A stretch of 64,000 nucleotides of DNA from Halorussus aquaticus (GTDB lineage Archaea; Halobacteriota; Halobacteria; Halobacteriales; Haladaptataceae): positions 1,798,001-1,862,000 of the forward strand of contig NZ_CP100400.1 of the NCBI RefSeq assembly GCF_024218795.1, read 5' to 3'. The notes beneath the pieces were generated by a model that did not search any database, was not told the origin of the DNA, and saw nothing but the letters and a program-made list of their open reading frames with translations. A program made the translations under genes and the position numbers. Each line of letters opens with the position of its first letter. Position 1 is the first letter of the stretch. Of this stretch, positions 41,438 to 49,878 are shown piece after piece.

Positions 41438-44400
41438 ACCTCGCTGCCGACCGCCGGGCGCGGGTTCCCTTCGCGCTCGTCGGCGTCCTCCTTCTGGTCG
41501 GGAGCGCGGGCCTCAGCGCGACTCTCGCGGGCGGACCGACGGCCAGAACCGACGAGTCGGTCGGCGTTGCGGTGGACCGCGCCACCGCTGCCACCGGGAC
41601 GGCGCTCCGCGGTGCAATCACTCGCTCCGGACGACAGGCCGCACGCGAACCGGTGACCGCCCCGGCCAACACCACCGCGGGCAGAGCGCTGAACGACTCC
41701 ACGCCGTACCGCGACTCGCTCCGAATCCGAATCTACCTCGCGGCCCGCGACGCCCTCGACTCGGTCACGGTTCACGCCGGTGGGTCTCGGTCCCCCGACG
41801 GGGACGGTGTCACCGCGACAGTCTCGCTCCCGCCGATTCGGAACGCCTCGGACCTCCGGGACGCCAAACGTCGGGTGAAAATCCAACCCGCGGGCGGCGA
41901 CGGGGCCGAGAGTGCGGAGAACGCCGGTCTCCGAGTCCGAATCGCGAACGTCACCGCCACCGCGACCCGCGACGGCCGAGTCGTCGAACGCGAACAGTTC
42001 TCGCCCACGCTGGTCGTGGCGACCCCGGCGCTGGCGCTCCACGAGCGAACCGAGCGCTTCGAGTCGCGACTGAATCGCGGCCCGCTCGCGCCGGGACTGG
42101 GTCGGCGACTCACGACCCGACTCTACGCTCTGGCGTGGGTCCGGGGGTACGCCCAGTACGGTCGCGCGCCGATCGAGAACGTGGTGGCGAACCGCCACGT
42201 GGAACTCGCCGCGAACGGCGGAGTCCTGCGCGAACAACGCGCCGCGTTCGGTCGGAGCGACCCCCGCGGTCGGCGGGCGCTCGGGTGGGCGACCGCCAGA
42301 GTCGGCGCGACCGACCTGCTCACCGCCGCGAACGCCCACCGCGGGACGGCCCGGACCGACCAACTGCTGGCCGCCGCGAAGGACTACCAGAAGCGAAACC
42401 CGATGCCCGGCGGCGTCACGCGGAACCGGAACACCACAGGATCGAAGCTTCGAGTCGGGGTCAACCGGACCGCGGACCGCGCCTTCGCGGGCCTCGTGAC
42501 CGGCGAGAACGGGACAGACCTCTCCGGGGTCCTGCGGTGGGCCTACACTGCCGACGCGCGCCTCGTCGCCTCCGTCCGAAAGAGTGACACCGAGGGCGAC
42601 CCGGACCCCTCGCCGGACTCGCCCGGCCCGAACTGGACGCTACAGTCGAGCGAGGTCAGGACGACGACAGCGGTCGAATCTGCGACCGGCCCACCGCCGG
42701 GGACGCCGGAGGGTTGGCATCTACTCCGCCACGAGTCGCGTCGAGTCGTCCGGACGAGTTCGCTCGTCGCCGACTGGGCGCGGGGCAACGAGACCCGCCG
42801 GACCGTCCAGCGGTGGTCCGAGACGTTCGCGGTGAGTGTCGGCGTCTCCGGCGACCACCGTGCGGGGACGCGGGTCACTCCATCGGTTCCCGCGCCGCCA
42901 TCGAGGGCGGTCGCGGGCGTCCACGAGCGCGGCGGGTCGCTCGACGGGCCGAACTTCCGGGACCTGTCCGAGCGGGCGACCGAGCGACTCGTCGCCGACC
43001 GCGGCGGGTTCGACGCCCTCGCTCGTCGGGCGGTCGCCGGGACGCTCGACACCCGGTCGAAACGGGTCGCGGGACGGCGACCGCCGGACCTTCGTACGTG
43101 GGTGTACCGGGACCTCGCGGCGCTGCGCGAACGCGTCCGAAACTTCTCGGTGGTGGTCGCCCGAACGCGGACTATCGGCGGCGCGCCGCCCGCTTCGGAA
43201 CTGGCCGAGACGCTCCGGAGTCGGCGGGCCGAACTCCTCGACGCGCCCGTTCGGTACGACGGCATCGCCGACCGGGCGCGGGTGGCGGCGAGGGCCGCCT
43301 ATCTCGACCGCGTGGTGGCGCGACTGGAATCGCGGGCCGACCGGACGAACGCGACCCGGTCCGCCGTCGGTCAGGTCCTCGCCGACGCCGGGCGTTCGAT
43401 GGACCGGGTGCGCCGGATTCTTCGCTCGCAGGCGAAGTCGCGAGCGTCCCCGGCCCCGCTGTTTCGGACCCCACCGGCGCGGGCGATGCCCGCCGACGGT
43501 CCCGGGCGCGCGACGAACCTGACCGTCGAGGGAGCGCCGCCCTATCTCACGCTGGCGGCGCTCGACCACGAGCAGGTGGCCGCGATACCCGAGGGCGAGC
43601 GGGATCACCCGCTCGCGGCCGAGAACGAGAACGTCTTCGCGATACCGTACGGCGACGCCGCGGAGACCGTGGCTTCGGAACTCGTCGGCGGGGGCGAGTC
43701 GGGGCGCGCCGACCTCCGGACCGCCGCGCTGGCGCTCCGGGCCGCGAACCGGACGCTGGCCGAGACGGACAACCGGAGTCTCGCGCGCCGTCGCGACGAG
43801 TTGCGGACGTCGCTCGCCGCGTCGATGCGGACGGTCCGCGAGCGACTGGTCGAGGAGTTGTCGATGCCGCGGTTCGACCTCACGGAGGCGGAGCGGCGCG
43901 CGGCGGTCGATTCCGGACTGACGCGTTGGAACACGACCGCCGGGCGGGCGCTCGCGGTAGCCAACGGGTCCGCCGCGCAGGCCGTCTCCGCGGCGGTGGT
44001 TCGGCGGCGGTCCGCGCTTCGACAGTCCGTACGACGCGACTGGGTACGCCTCAGGACCGAGTTGGCGGTCGAATCGGTCCGACGGAGCGTGGCGGGACCG
44101 CCCCGGGCGCAGGTGAACCGGACCGGGACCGCGACCCGCAGCGTGGCGAAGACCGCGCTGAAGCAGGCGGTGACGACCGGTCTCGGGAACGCGACCGAAG
44201 TCGCCAGCAAGCGATGGTTCGGCGAGGTGTTGGGCGCGGTCCCGGCCGGACTGCCGGTCGCGCCGGTGCCGGGGTACTGGTACGCGACGCTCAACGTCTG
44301 GACGGTCTCGGTTCGGGGACAGTACGCCCGGTTCGCCGTCACCGCGCCGCAGGGACCGCCGGGCGAGTCGGTCTCGTACGTCCGCGAGTCGGCGACGGTT

Positions 44401-44568
44401 CGACTCGACTGGGACGACGACGGCGCGTCGGAGGTGGTCGGCCGCACGACGCCGGTCTCGTTCGAGACGGGGACGACCGTCGTGGTGGTCGTCCCGCCGG
44501 GTCCGCCCGGCGTCGGCGACAGGGACGGGAACCGCGACGAGACCTCCCCGGGGTGGTCGCCAAGGTAA
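41434..44568 (+). CDS. Large exported protein (1044 residues) of the pilin-like operon
   Basis: Starts with GTG inside a GTGA overlap with the preceding gene. After a short basic N-terminus (A-A-D-R-R-A-R-V) one hydrophobic helix spans about residues 12-34, then about 1000 residues of extracellular sequence rich in Arg, Ala and Asn-x-Ser/Thr sequons (for example N-T-T, N-D-S, N-A-S, N-V-T, N-R-T). A second hydrophobic stretch is not evident apart from V-V-V-V-P-P-G-P-P-G near the end. No known domain is recognised. It is probably a tip adhesin-like or structural part of the fibre; this rests on its operon and topology only. Confidence 0.75.
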   Translation: MNLAADRRARVPFALVGVLLLVGSAGLSATLAGGPTARTDESVGVAVDRATAATGTALRGAITRSGRQAAREPVTAPANTTAGRALNDSTPYRDSLRIRIYLAARDALDSVTVHAGGSRSPDGDGVTATVSLPPIRNASDLRDAKRRVKIQPAGGDGAESAENAGLRVRIANVTATATRDGRVVEREQFSPTLVVATPALALHERTERFESRLNRGPLAPGLGRRLTTRLYALAWVRGYAQYGRAPIENVVANRHVELAANGGVLREQRAAFGRSDPRGRRALGWATARVGATDLLTAANAHRGTARTDQLLAAAKDYQKRNPMPGGVTRNRNTTGSKLRVGVNRTADRAFAGLVTGENGTDLSGVLRWAYTADARLVASVRKSDTEGDPDPSPDSPGPNWTLQSSEVRTTTAVESATGPPPGTPEGWHLLRHESRRVVRTSSLVADWARGNETRRTVQRWSETFAVSVGVSGDHRAGTRVTPSVPAPPSRAVAGVHERGGSLDGPNFRDLSERATERLVADRGGFDALARRAVAGTLDTRSKRVAGRRPPDLRTWVYRDLAALRERVRNFSVVVARTRTIGGAPPASELAETLRSRRAELLDAPVRYDGIADRARVAARAAYLDRVVARLESRADRTNATRSAVGQVLADAGRSMDRVRRILRSQAKSRASPAPLFRTPPARAMPADGPGRATNLTVEGAPPYLTLAALDHEQVAAIPEGERDHPLAAENENVFAIPYGDAAETVASELVGGGESGRADLRTAALALRAANRTLAETDNRSLARRRDELRTSLAASMRTVRERLVEELSMPRFDLTEAERRAAVDSGLTRWNTTAGRALAVANGSAAQAVSAAVVRRRSALRQSVRRDWVRLRTELAVESVRRSVAGPPRAQVNRTGTATRSVAKTALKQAVTTGLGNATEVASKRWFGEVLGAVPAGLPVAPVPGYWYATLNVWTVSVRGQYARFAVTAPQGPPGESVSYVRESATVRLDWDDDGASEVVGRTTPVSFETGTTVVVVVPPGPPGVGDRDGNRDETSPGWSPR

Positions 44569-44653
44569 GCAGATAGGCTCGGAGGTCGAGGCGTTCCTAC
44601 CGACACTGCACCGAAGTGAAACCCCTTTCAACCGCCGGACCGTCGGGTCGGGT

Positions 44654-45091
44654 ATGCTCTACGACGACATCGCGGACCCCAATTCGACCTCCCCGGCGGA
44701 GCTACGTGCGGAGTACGTCTCCGAACTCGCCGAGGTCGTCGAGACTCACGGGGTCGATTCGGTCGCCGAGGAGACCGGCGTGGACCGCGCGACGGTCGCG
44801 GCACTGACCGAGAGCGACGCCGACGCGGCGGACGACATCACGCTGGAGGACGCGGCCGCCGTCGCGGCGTTGGCCGACGAGACGCCGGACGCGGACGCCA
44901 TCGTCGCGGAGGTCCGGGACAACCTCCTGATGGGGATGACGACCGCGGTCCTCGACGTGGACACCATCGCGGCCGAAATCGACGCCGACATGGACGGAAA
45001 ACAGGTCCACCAGAAGGTCGAGGGGCGCGCGCCGATGACTCTGGCCGAGTACGCGACGCTCCACCACTTCATCGCGAGTCGTCAGCGGTAG
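44654..45091 (+). CDS. Small acidic haloarchaeal protein with HTH-like segment
   Basis: A 145-residue soluble protein. S-V-A-E-E-T-G-V-D-R-A-T-V-A-A-L resembles a helix-turn-helix recognition pair (about residues 38-55). The C-terminal M-D-G-K-Q-V-H-Q-K-V-E-G-R-A-P-M-T-L-A-E-Y is distinctive and I associate it with a haloarchaea-only DUF family (possibly DUF5791). Function unknown; a nucleic-acid role is possible. It lies alone between the large exported protein and the epimerase. Confidence 0.75.
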   Translation: MLYDDIADPNSTSPAELRAEYVSELAEVVETHGVDSVAEETGVDRATVAALTESDADAADDITLEDAAAVAALADETPDADAIVAEVRDNLLMGMTTAVLDVDTIAAEIDADMDGKQVHQKVEGRAPMTLAEYATLHHFIASRQR

Positions 45092-45170
45092 CGGGTCGCT
45101 CTTGGAATCGTCCGTCTGTTCTCGTCCTCTCGTCGCGGGAGTTATCCCGGCCACGCCCCAACACCGGCGC

Positions 45171-46064
45171 ATGAACGTGGCGATACTCGGATGCGGCTAC
45201 GTGGGACTCGAACTCGGTCGCCAGTTGACCGAACGCGGCCACCGGGCAATCGGTGTCCGGCGCTCCGACGACGGTCTCGCAGAAATCGAGGACGCGGGGT
45301 TCGAGGCGGTACGGGCGGACGTGACCGACGCCGACTCGCTCGACGCGGTGCCCGACGCTGACGCCGTGGTCTTCGCAGCGAGTTCCGGCGGCCGCGACGC
45401 CGAGGCCGCGCGCGAGGTGTACGTCGAGGGACTGCGGACCGCAATCGACCACTTCGGTGCGCGGGAGAACTCCCCCGAGCGATTGGTCTACACCTCCAGC
45501 ACGGGCGTCTACGGCGACCACGGCGGTGACTGGGTGGACGAGGAGACGCCGCTCGACCCGACGACCGACAAGACCGAGGTGCTGGCCGAGGCCGAGCGCG
45601 TGGCGCTCGAAGCGACTGCAGACCGCGGCATCGACGGCACCGTCGCGCGTCTCGCCGGAATCTACGGGCCGGGCCGGACGCGACTGGAGCGGTACGTCGA
45701 GGGTCCAGTCACCGAGGGGTACCTCAACATGATTCACCGCGACGACGCCGCTGGTGCGGTCCGCTTCCTGCTGACCGAGGACCACGCCCGGGGCGAGACG
45801 GTGTTGGTGGTGGACGACGAACCCGTCTCGAAGTGGACGTTCGCGGACTGGCTGGCCGACGAGTGCGGCGAGGACCGCCCGCCGAAGCAGACGACCGAGG
45901 AGCGACTCGACGACGACCTCTCCGAGCGCGTGCGACGCCGACTCGTGACGAGCAAGCGCTGTTCGAACGAGAAGCTACGGGGTCTCGGGTACGAGTTCCG
46001 CTATCCGACGTACCGCGAGGGCTACCGCGACGAAATCGAGGCCTATCGGAATCAACCGGCGTGA
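45171..46064 (+). CDS. NAD-dependent epimerase/dehydratase-like protein
   Basis: A 297-residue Rossmann protein of the extended SDR type. The start at 45171 gives the cofactor motif G-C-G-Y-V-G-L-E-L-G at once (GxGxxG). V-V-F-A-A-S-S-G-G and L-V-Y-T-S-S-T-G-V-Y-G-D-H-G-G follow. The usual Y-x-x-x-K catalytic pair is not obvious: after the T-S-S-T-G-V-Y-G part comes A-E-A-E-R-V-A, so the active site may be altered, as in YeeZ-like SDRs. Substrate unknown. Confidence 0.82.
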   Translation: MNVAILGCGYVGLELGRQLTERGHRAIGVRRSDDGLAEIEDAGFEAVRADVTDADSLDAVPDADAVVFAASSGGRDAEAAREVYVEGLRTAIDHFGARENSPERLVYTSSTGVYGDHGGDWVDEETPLDPTTDKTEVLAEAERVALEATADRGIDGTVARLAGIYGPGRTRLERYVEGPVTEGYLNMIHRDDAAGAVRFLLTEDHARGETVLVVDDEPVSKWTFADWLADECGEDRPPKQTTEERLDDDLSERVRRRLVTSKRCSNEKLRGLGYEFRYPTYREGYRDEIEAYRNQPA

Positions 46065-46125
46065 ATCGCTCAAACTTCTACGTATCGGGAAAATTTCTTG
46101 TTCGTCCGCGTTGTGGGAGTAAGAC

Positions 46126-47316
46126 ATGCAACTGCCGGGCATTCCGGAACTGCGGGTTCGGGAGGTCGTACGGGCCGCGGAGGCCTACGGTCTGAGTTCG
46201 CCGGAACTCGCAGGTGCCGCCGTCCTCGGGGCGGTCGCACTCGTGGCGTCGCTGTGGCTCGTCGTCCGGTGGCTTCGGCGACCGATGGGGGCGCGACTCA
46301 AGCGCGCACTGAGCAAGCGCGACGAGGTCGCGGTCCTCATGCACCCGAACCCCGACCCCGACGCGATGGCGTGCGCGATAGGCGTCGCCCACCTCGCCAG
46401 CGAGGTCGGCACCGACGCGACCCTCCAGTTCGCGGGGCAGATTCGCCACCAAGAGAACCGCGCGTTTCGGACGGTCCTCGATCTCGACCTCGAACAGATA
46501 GACCACGTGAGTCAGGTCGCGGCCGAAGACGTGATTCTGGTGGACCACAACACCCCGCGCGGGTTCGAGGGGGCCGAGCGACTCGAACCCTACGCGGTCG
46601 TGGACCACCACCCCGGCAACGGGACTGGCGAGCAGTTCACCGACCAGCGCACCGACTACGGTGCCTGCGCGACCATCGTCGCGGAGTACCTCGAAGACGT
46701 GGGTGGCACGCCGGTCGGCCCGGACGACGACGAGGAGAGCGCCGACGGAGTCGTGGTCCCCTCGGCGGTATCGACCGGCCTGCTCTACGGCGTCCAGTCC
46801 GACACCAAGCACCTCACCAGCGGGTGTACGGAGGCCGAGTTCTCCGCGGCGGCGTACCTCTACGAGGGCGTGGACGAGGACCTGCTCGACCGCATCGCGA
46901 ACCCGCAGGTCAGCGCCGAAGTGCTGGAAATCAAGGCGCAGGCCATCTCCGGCCGGGACGTTCGGGGGTCGTTCGCGGTCAGCGACGTGGGTCGCATCAA
47001 CAACGCCGACGCCATCCCGCAGGCGGCCGACGAACTCCTCCAACTGGAGGGCGTGACCGCGGTGGTCGTCTTCGGCAGGCGCGAGGACACGGTCCACCTC
47101 TCGGGCCGGTCGCGCGACGACAGAGTTCACATGGGCAAGGCGCTGGAGACCGTTGCCGACGACATCCCCGGCGCGAGCGCTGGCGGCCACGCCCGCATGG
47201 GCGGCGGACAGGTCCCGGTGGAGGGCGCGGCGTACGCCAGCGGAGCGGAGGCCGCGATGTGGTCGCAGGCCGAACTCGGCGACGCCGTCTTCGCCGCGCT
47301 CAACGGCGACGTGTAG
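46126..47316 (+). CDS. Membrane-anchored DHH-family phosphoesterase
   Basis: A 396-residue protein with one helix at about residues 28-50 and a cytoplasmic DHH/DHHA1 enzyme. Motifs are complete: H-P-N-P-D-P-D-A (73-80), V-D-H-N (about 141), V-V-D-H-H-P-G-N (about 161) and G-G-H-A-R-M-G-G-G near the end. Such enzymes hydrolyse short oligonucleotides or cyclic dinucleotides. It is the intact counterpart of the degraded DHH-like protein at 37064. It ends exactly where the halocyanin gene on the other strand ends (zero spacing). Confidence 0.88.
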   Translation: MQLPGIPELRVREVVRAAEAYGLSSPELAGAAVLGAVALVASLWLVVRWLRRPMGARLKRALSKRDEVAVLMHPNPDPDAMACAIGVAHLASEVGTDATLQFAGQIRHQENRAFRTVLDLDLEQIDHVSQVAAEDVILVDHNTPRGFEGAERLEPYAVVDHHPGNGTGEQFTDQRTDYGACATIVAEYLEDVGGTPVGPDDDEESADGVVVPSAVSTGLLYGVQSDTKHLTSGCTEAEFSAAAYLYEGVDEDLLDRIANPQVSAEVLEIKAQAISGRDVRGSFAVSDVGRINNADAIPQAADELLQLEGVTAVVVFGRREDTVHLSGRSRDDRVHMGKALETVADDIPGASAGGHARMGGGQVPVEGAAYASGAEAAMWSQAELGDAVFAALNGDV

Positions 47317-49749
47317 CTACTCCACGACGATTTTCCCGGTCATGCCCGCGGCCTCGTGGGGCACGCAGTAGAACTCGTGAGTGCCCGTCGTCTCGAAGGT
47401 GTGGACGAACGACTGGCCGGATTGGACCGCGCCCTTCCCGTTCTCCCATCCGGTCTCGGCGTTCTCCTGCGAGTCGAAGTCGCCGGACGCCCAGTAGTCC
47501 GCCCCGTCGGGAATCTTGTCGCCGTAGGCCGTCACGGAGTGCGGTTCGCCCGCGGCGTGTACGAAGGCTACTTTGTCGCCCTTCGAGACCGTCAGTTCGG
47601 CCGGGTCGAACGAGACGGCTTTCAGTTTCACGACGTGGTCGGCGTCGTCGGGCGTCCCCTTCACGACGTTCGGCCCGCCCGAGAGTTGGGTCTCGGAACC
47701 GCCCTCGCTGGACTCGGACTTCCCGACCGGTGCCTTCCCGGGCGCGCCCGCCACCGCGAACTCCGCGCGGAGCGAGGCGCGCGCGAACGCCGAGAGCGCG
47801 CCGGAGACGCCCGACCCCTGCTTCAGCGCCTCGATGAGACCCTCCAGTTTGCCCTCGAAGGACTCGTAGGCGTCTCGGTCGGCCTTCTCCAGCAACTCGT
47901 GGACCTCTGCCTCCTCGAAGGCGGCGAACGCGTCCTGCGCGACGCTCGCGGCCGCCTCGCCGAAGTCACCGCCCGCGTTCGAGACGACGGTGTAGAGCGC
48001 AGTCAGCGCCTTCTCGTTGAACGTCGTGGCCGACGAGTAGGCGTCGCCGTCCTTCGCCGCGCTTCCGACCGACTCCAGCGCGCCCTCGAACGACTCGTAG
48101 AGGGTGTGGTCGGCGTGTTCGAGCGCTTCGTGGAAACCGCCCGCCCCCTCCTCGAAGTGCTGGAACGCCGACTGCACGACCGACCGGGCGCGCTTCGACT
48201 CGCCGAGCGCCGCGAGCGCGGCGGCGTCGAAGCCGCGGGCGCTCAGCAGGCCGCTCTCGGCGGCGCCGACCCGCGCTTCGGACGCGACTTTCGTAGCGAA
48301 CTGCAGGAGCGCGTCGTCGACTCCGGCGAAGTGCGTCTCGACGCCGTCGTCGTTCCCGTTCTCGAACGCCGGAATCAGGCCCTCTTGGAGGTGTTCGTGT
48401 TCGAAGGACTGATAGAGGTCCTCGCTCGCGCTTTCGAGGCGCTCGTGGAAGCCGAGTTCGTCGCGCTCGAACCGCTGGAAGAGACCCTGCGCGACGCTCG
48501 CGGCCGCCTTCCCGTCGCCGAGCGCGTACAGTTCGCGGGCGTCGCCGAACCGCGCCCGGAAGAACGCCGCCTGTAGCACGGCGGCCTCGGTCCCGGTAGC
48601 CAGCGCCGAGATTCCGGCTCGGAGGTGTTTCTCGACGGCGTCCGCGGCGCTCGCGGCGGCTTCGGCGTCGCCCTCCCCGGCCGCGCTGGCGAGGTCCTCC
48701 AGTCCGGTCTCGAAGCCCTCGTAGGCCTCGTGGTCGGCCTCTTCGAGCGCCTCGTGGGCCTCCGCGCCCTCGAAGTGCGCGAAGATGTCCTCCGCCGCCG
48801 TCTTCGCGTACTCGGACTGCCCGCGGGCGGTCAGCCACGCAACGTCGTAGGCCCGCGCCCGGTAGACGTTCAGCGCGGCGGCGTGCGCGAACTCGGTCGA
48901 GGGACCGCCCAGCGAGGCCAGCATCGAGGCGTCGTAGCCGCGGGCCTGTATCGCCGCGAGGTGGCCCGCCCCGGCCGCGCTCTCGCTGGCCGCCACCGCG
49001 TACGACCCCGTCGCGGCGGCGTCGAATGCGGCGTTGGCCTCGTTGCGAACCGTTCCACCGGTCCCGGCCGTCGCGGCCTTCTCGACCGCTTCGACGGCGC
49101 TCTCGAAGCCCTCGTAGCTCTCGGCGTCGGCCGTTTCGAGGTCCTCGTGGACCGCGGCCTGCTCGAACTGCTCGTAGGTGTCGCCAGCAATCGTCGCCGC
49201 GGCGTCGCCTTTCCCGGCCGCGTAGAGCGCCGAGGCGGTCGCGAGGCGCGTCCCGAGGAACTGGAGGTCGAGCGCGCGGGCGTTCTCCTCGCCGACGAGT
49301 TTCGTCTGGGCGGCCGAGAGGTGCTTCGAGACGAGGTCCGCCTCGACTCGCATCTCCTCGACGTTCTCGCCCGTCGCGCGCTCTCTGAGTTGGCCGAGGG
49401 CCTCCTCGAACTCCGAGTAGCGCTTCTCGCTGGTGGTTTCGAGGACTTCGTGGGCACCCCACTCGCCCGTAGCTCCCTCGAACTTCTCGAAGGCGTCGGC
49501 CGCGACTCCGGCCGCGGCGTCGAACTCGCCCGCGAGACCGAGCGCGAGCGCGTCGGCCGCCAGCGCCCGGTAGACGTTCCACTCGGCCGCGACGGCCAGT
49601 TCGGCCGCCTTCGGCGCGTCGCCGCCAGCGCTCTGGTCGCCGGACGCCCCCGGAGCCGCAGATTCCAACTTCCCGCCGCAACCGGCGAGCGAGACGCCAG
49701 CGAACAGTGCGCTCCCCGCTTTCAACAGGTCTCGTCGATTAGTCGCCAT
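47317..49749 (-). CDS. Tat lipoprotein with six DUF5059-type repeats and a halocyanin domain
   Basis: An 810-residue exported protein. The N-terminus N-R-R-D-L-L-K-A-G then L-A-G-C-G-G is a Tat signal with lipobox. Six repeats of about 100-110 residues follow, each with a core like A-F-x-x-F-E-x-x-x-x-H-E-x-L-E-x-A-D-x-x-x-Y-E-S-F-E (near residues 86, 210, 330, 425, 535 and 620). The C-terminal 120 residues are a blue-copper domain: H-S-V-T, then Y-C-V-P-H-E-A-A-G-M supplies Cys, His and Met ligands. It probably stays on the outer cell surface and carries electrons, perhaps linked to metal uptake. A DtxR-type box lies five bases before its start. Confidence 0.9.
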   Translation of the reverse strand: MATNRRDLLKAGSALFAGVSLAGCGGKLESAAPGASGDQSAGGDAPKAAELAVAAEWNVYRALAADALALGLAGEFDAAAGVAADAFEKFEGATGEWGAHEVLETTSEKRYSEFEEALGQLRERATGENVEEMRVEADLVSKHLSAAQTKLVGEENARALDLQFLGTRLATASALYAAGKGDAAATIAGDTYEQFEQAAVHEDLETADAESYEGFESAVEAVEKAATAGTGGTVRNEANAAFDAAATGSYAVAASESAAGAGHLAAIQARGYDASMLASLGGPSTEFAHAAALNVYRARAYDVAWLTARGQSEYAKTAAEDIFAHFEGAEAHEALEEADHEAYEGFETGLEDLASAAGEGDAEAAASAADAVEKHLRAGISALATGTEAAVLQAAFFRARFGDARELYALGDGKAAASVAQGLFQRFERDELGFHERLESASEDLYQSFEHEHLQEGLIPAFENGNDDGVETHFAGVDDALLQFATKVASEARVGAAESGLLSARGFDAAALAALGESKRARSVVQSAFQHFEEGAGGFHEALEHADHTLYESFEGALESVGSAAKDGDAYSSATTFNEKALTALYTVVSNAGGDFGEAAASVAQDAFAAFEEAEVHELLEKADRDAYESFEGKLEGLIEALKQGSGVSGALSAFARASLRAEFAVAGAPGKAPVGKSESSEGGSETQLSGGPNVVKGTPDDADHVVKLKAVSFDPAELTVSKGDKVAFVHAAGEPHSVTAYGDKIPDGADYWASGDFDSQENAETGWENGKGAVQSGQSFVHTFETTGTHEFYCVPHEAAGMTGKIVVE

Positions 49750-49754
49750 ATCGG

Positions 49755-49770
49755 TTTAGGCATACCTAAA
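49755..49770 (-). promoter_or_regulatory. DtxR/IdeR-type palindrome before the DUF5059-halocyanin gene
   Basis: TTTAGG-CATA-CCTAAA at 49755-49770 is an inverted repeat with perfect 6-bp arms. It matches the TTAGG-N-CCTAA form of boxes bound by iron- or manganese-responsive DtxR-family repressors. It lies 5 bp upstream of the ATG at 49749, over the expected transcription start. A second half-site CCTAAA is at 49798-49803. Control by iron or manganese is inference. Confidence 0.6.
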
Positions 49771-49878
49771 AACAAAAAGCGTTCCGGTTTTGGCCGACCT
49801 AAACCACCCGGAGACGGCCCTCCGTGCGTCGGTCTCGAATCCTCCGGTCTTATGCCGATAGGAGCGTTACGTTCGGAT

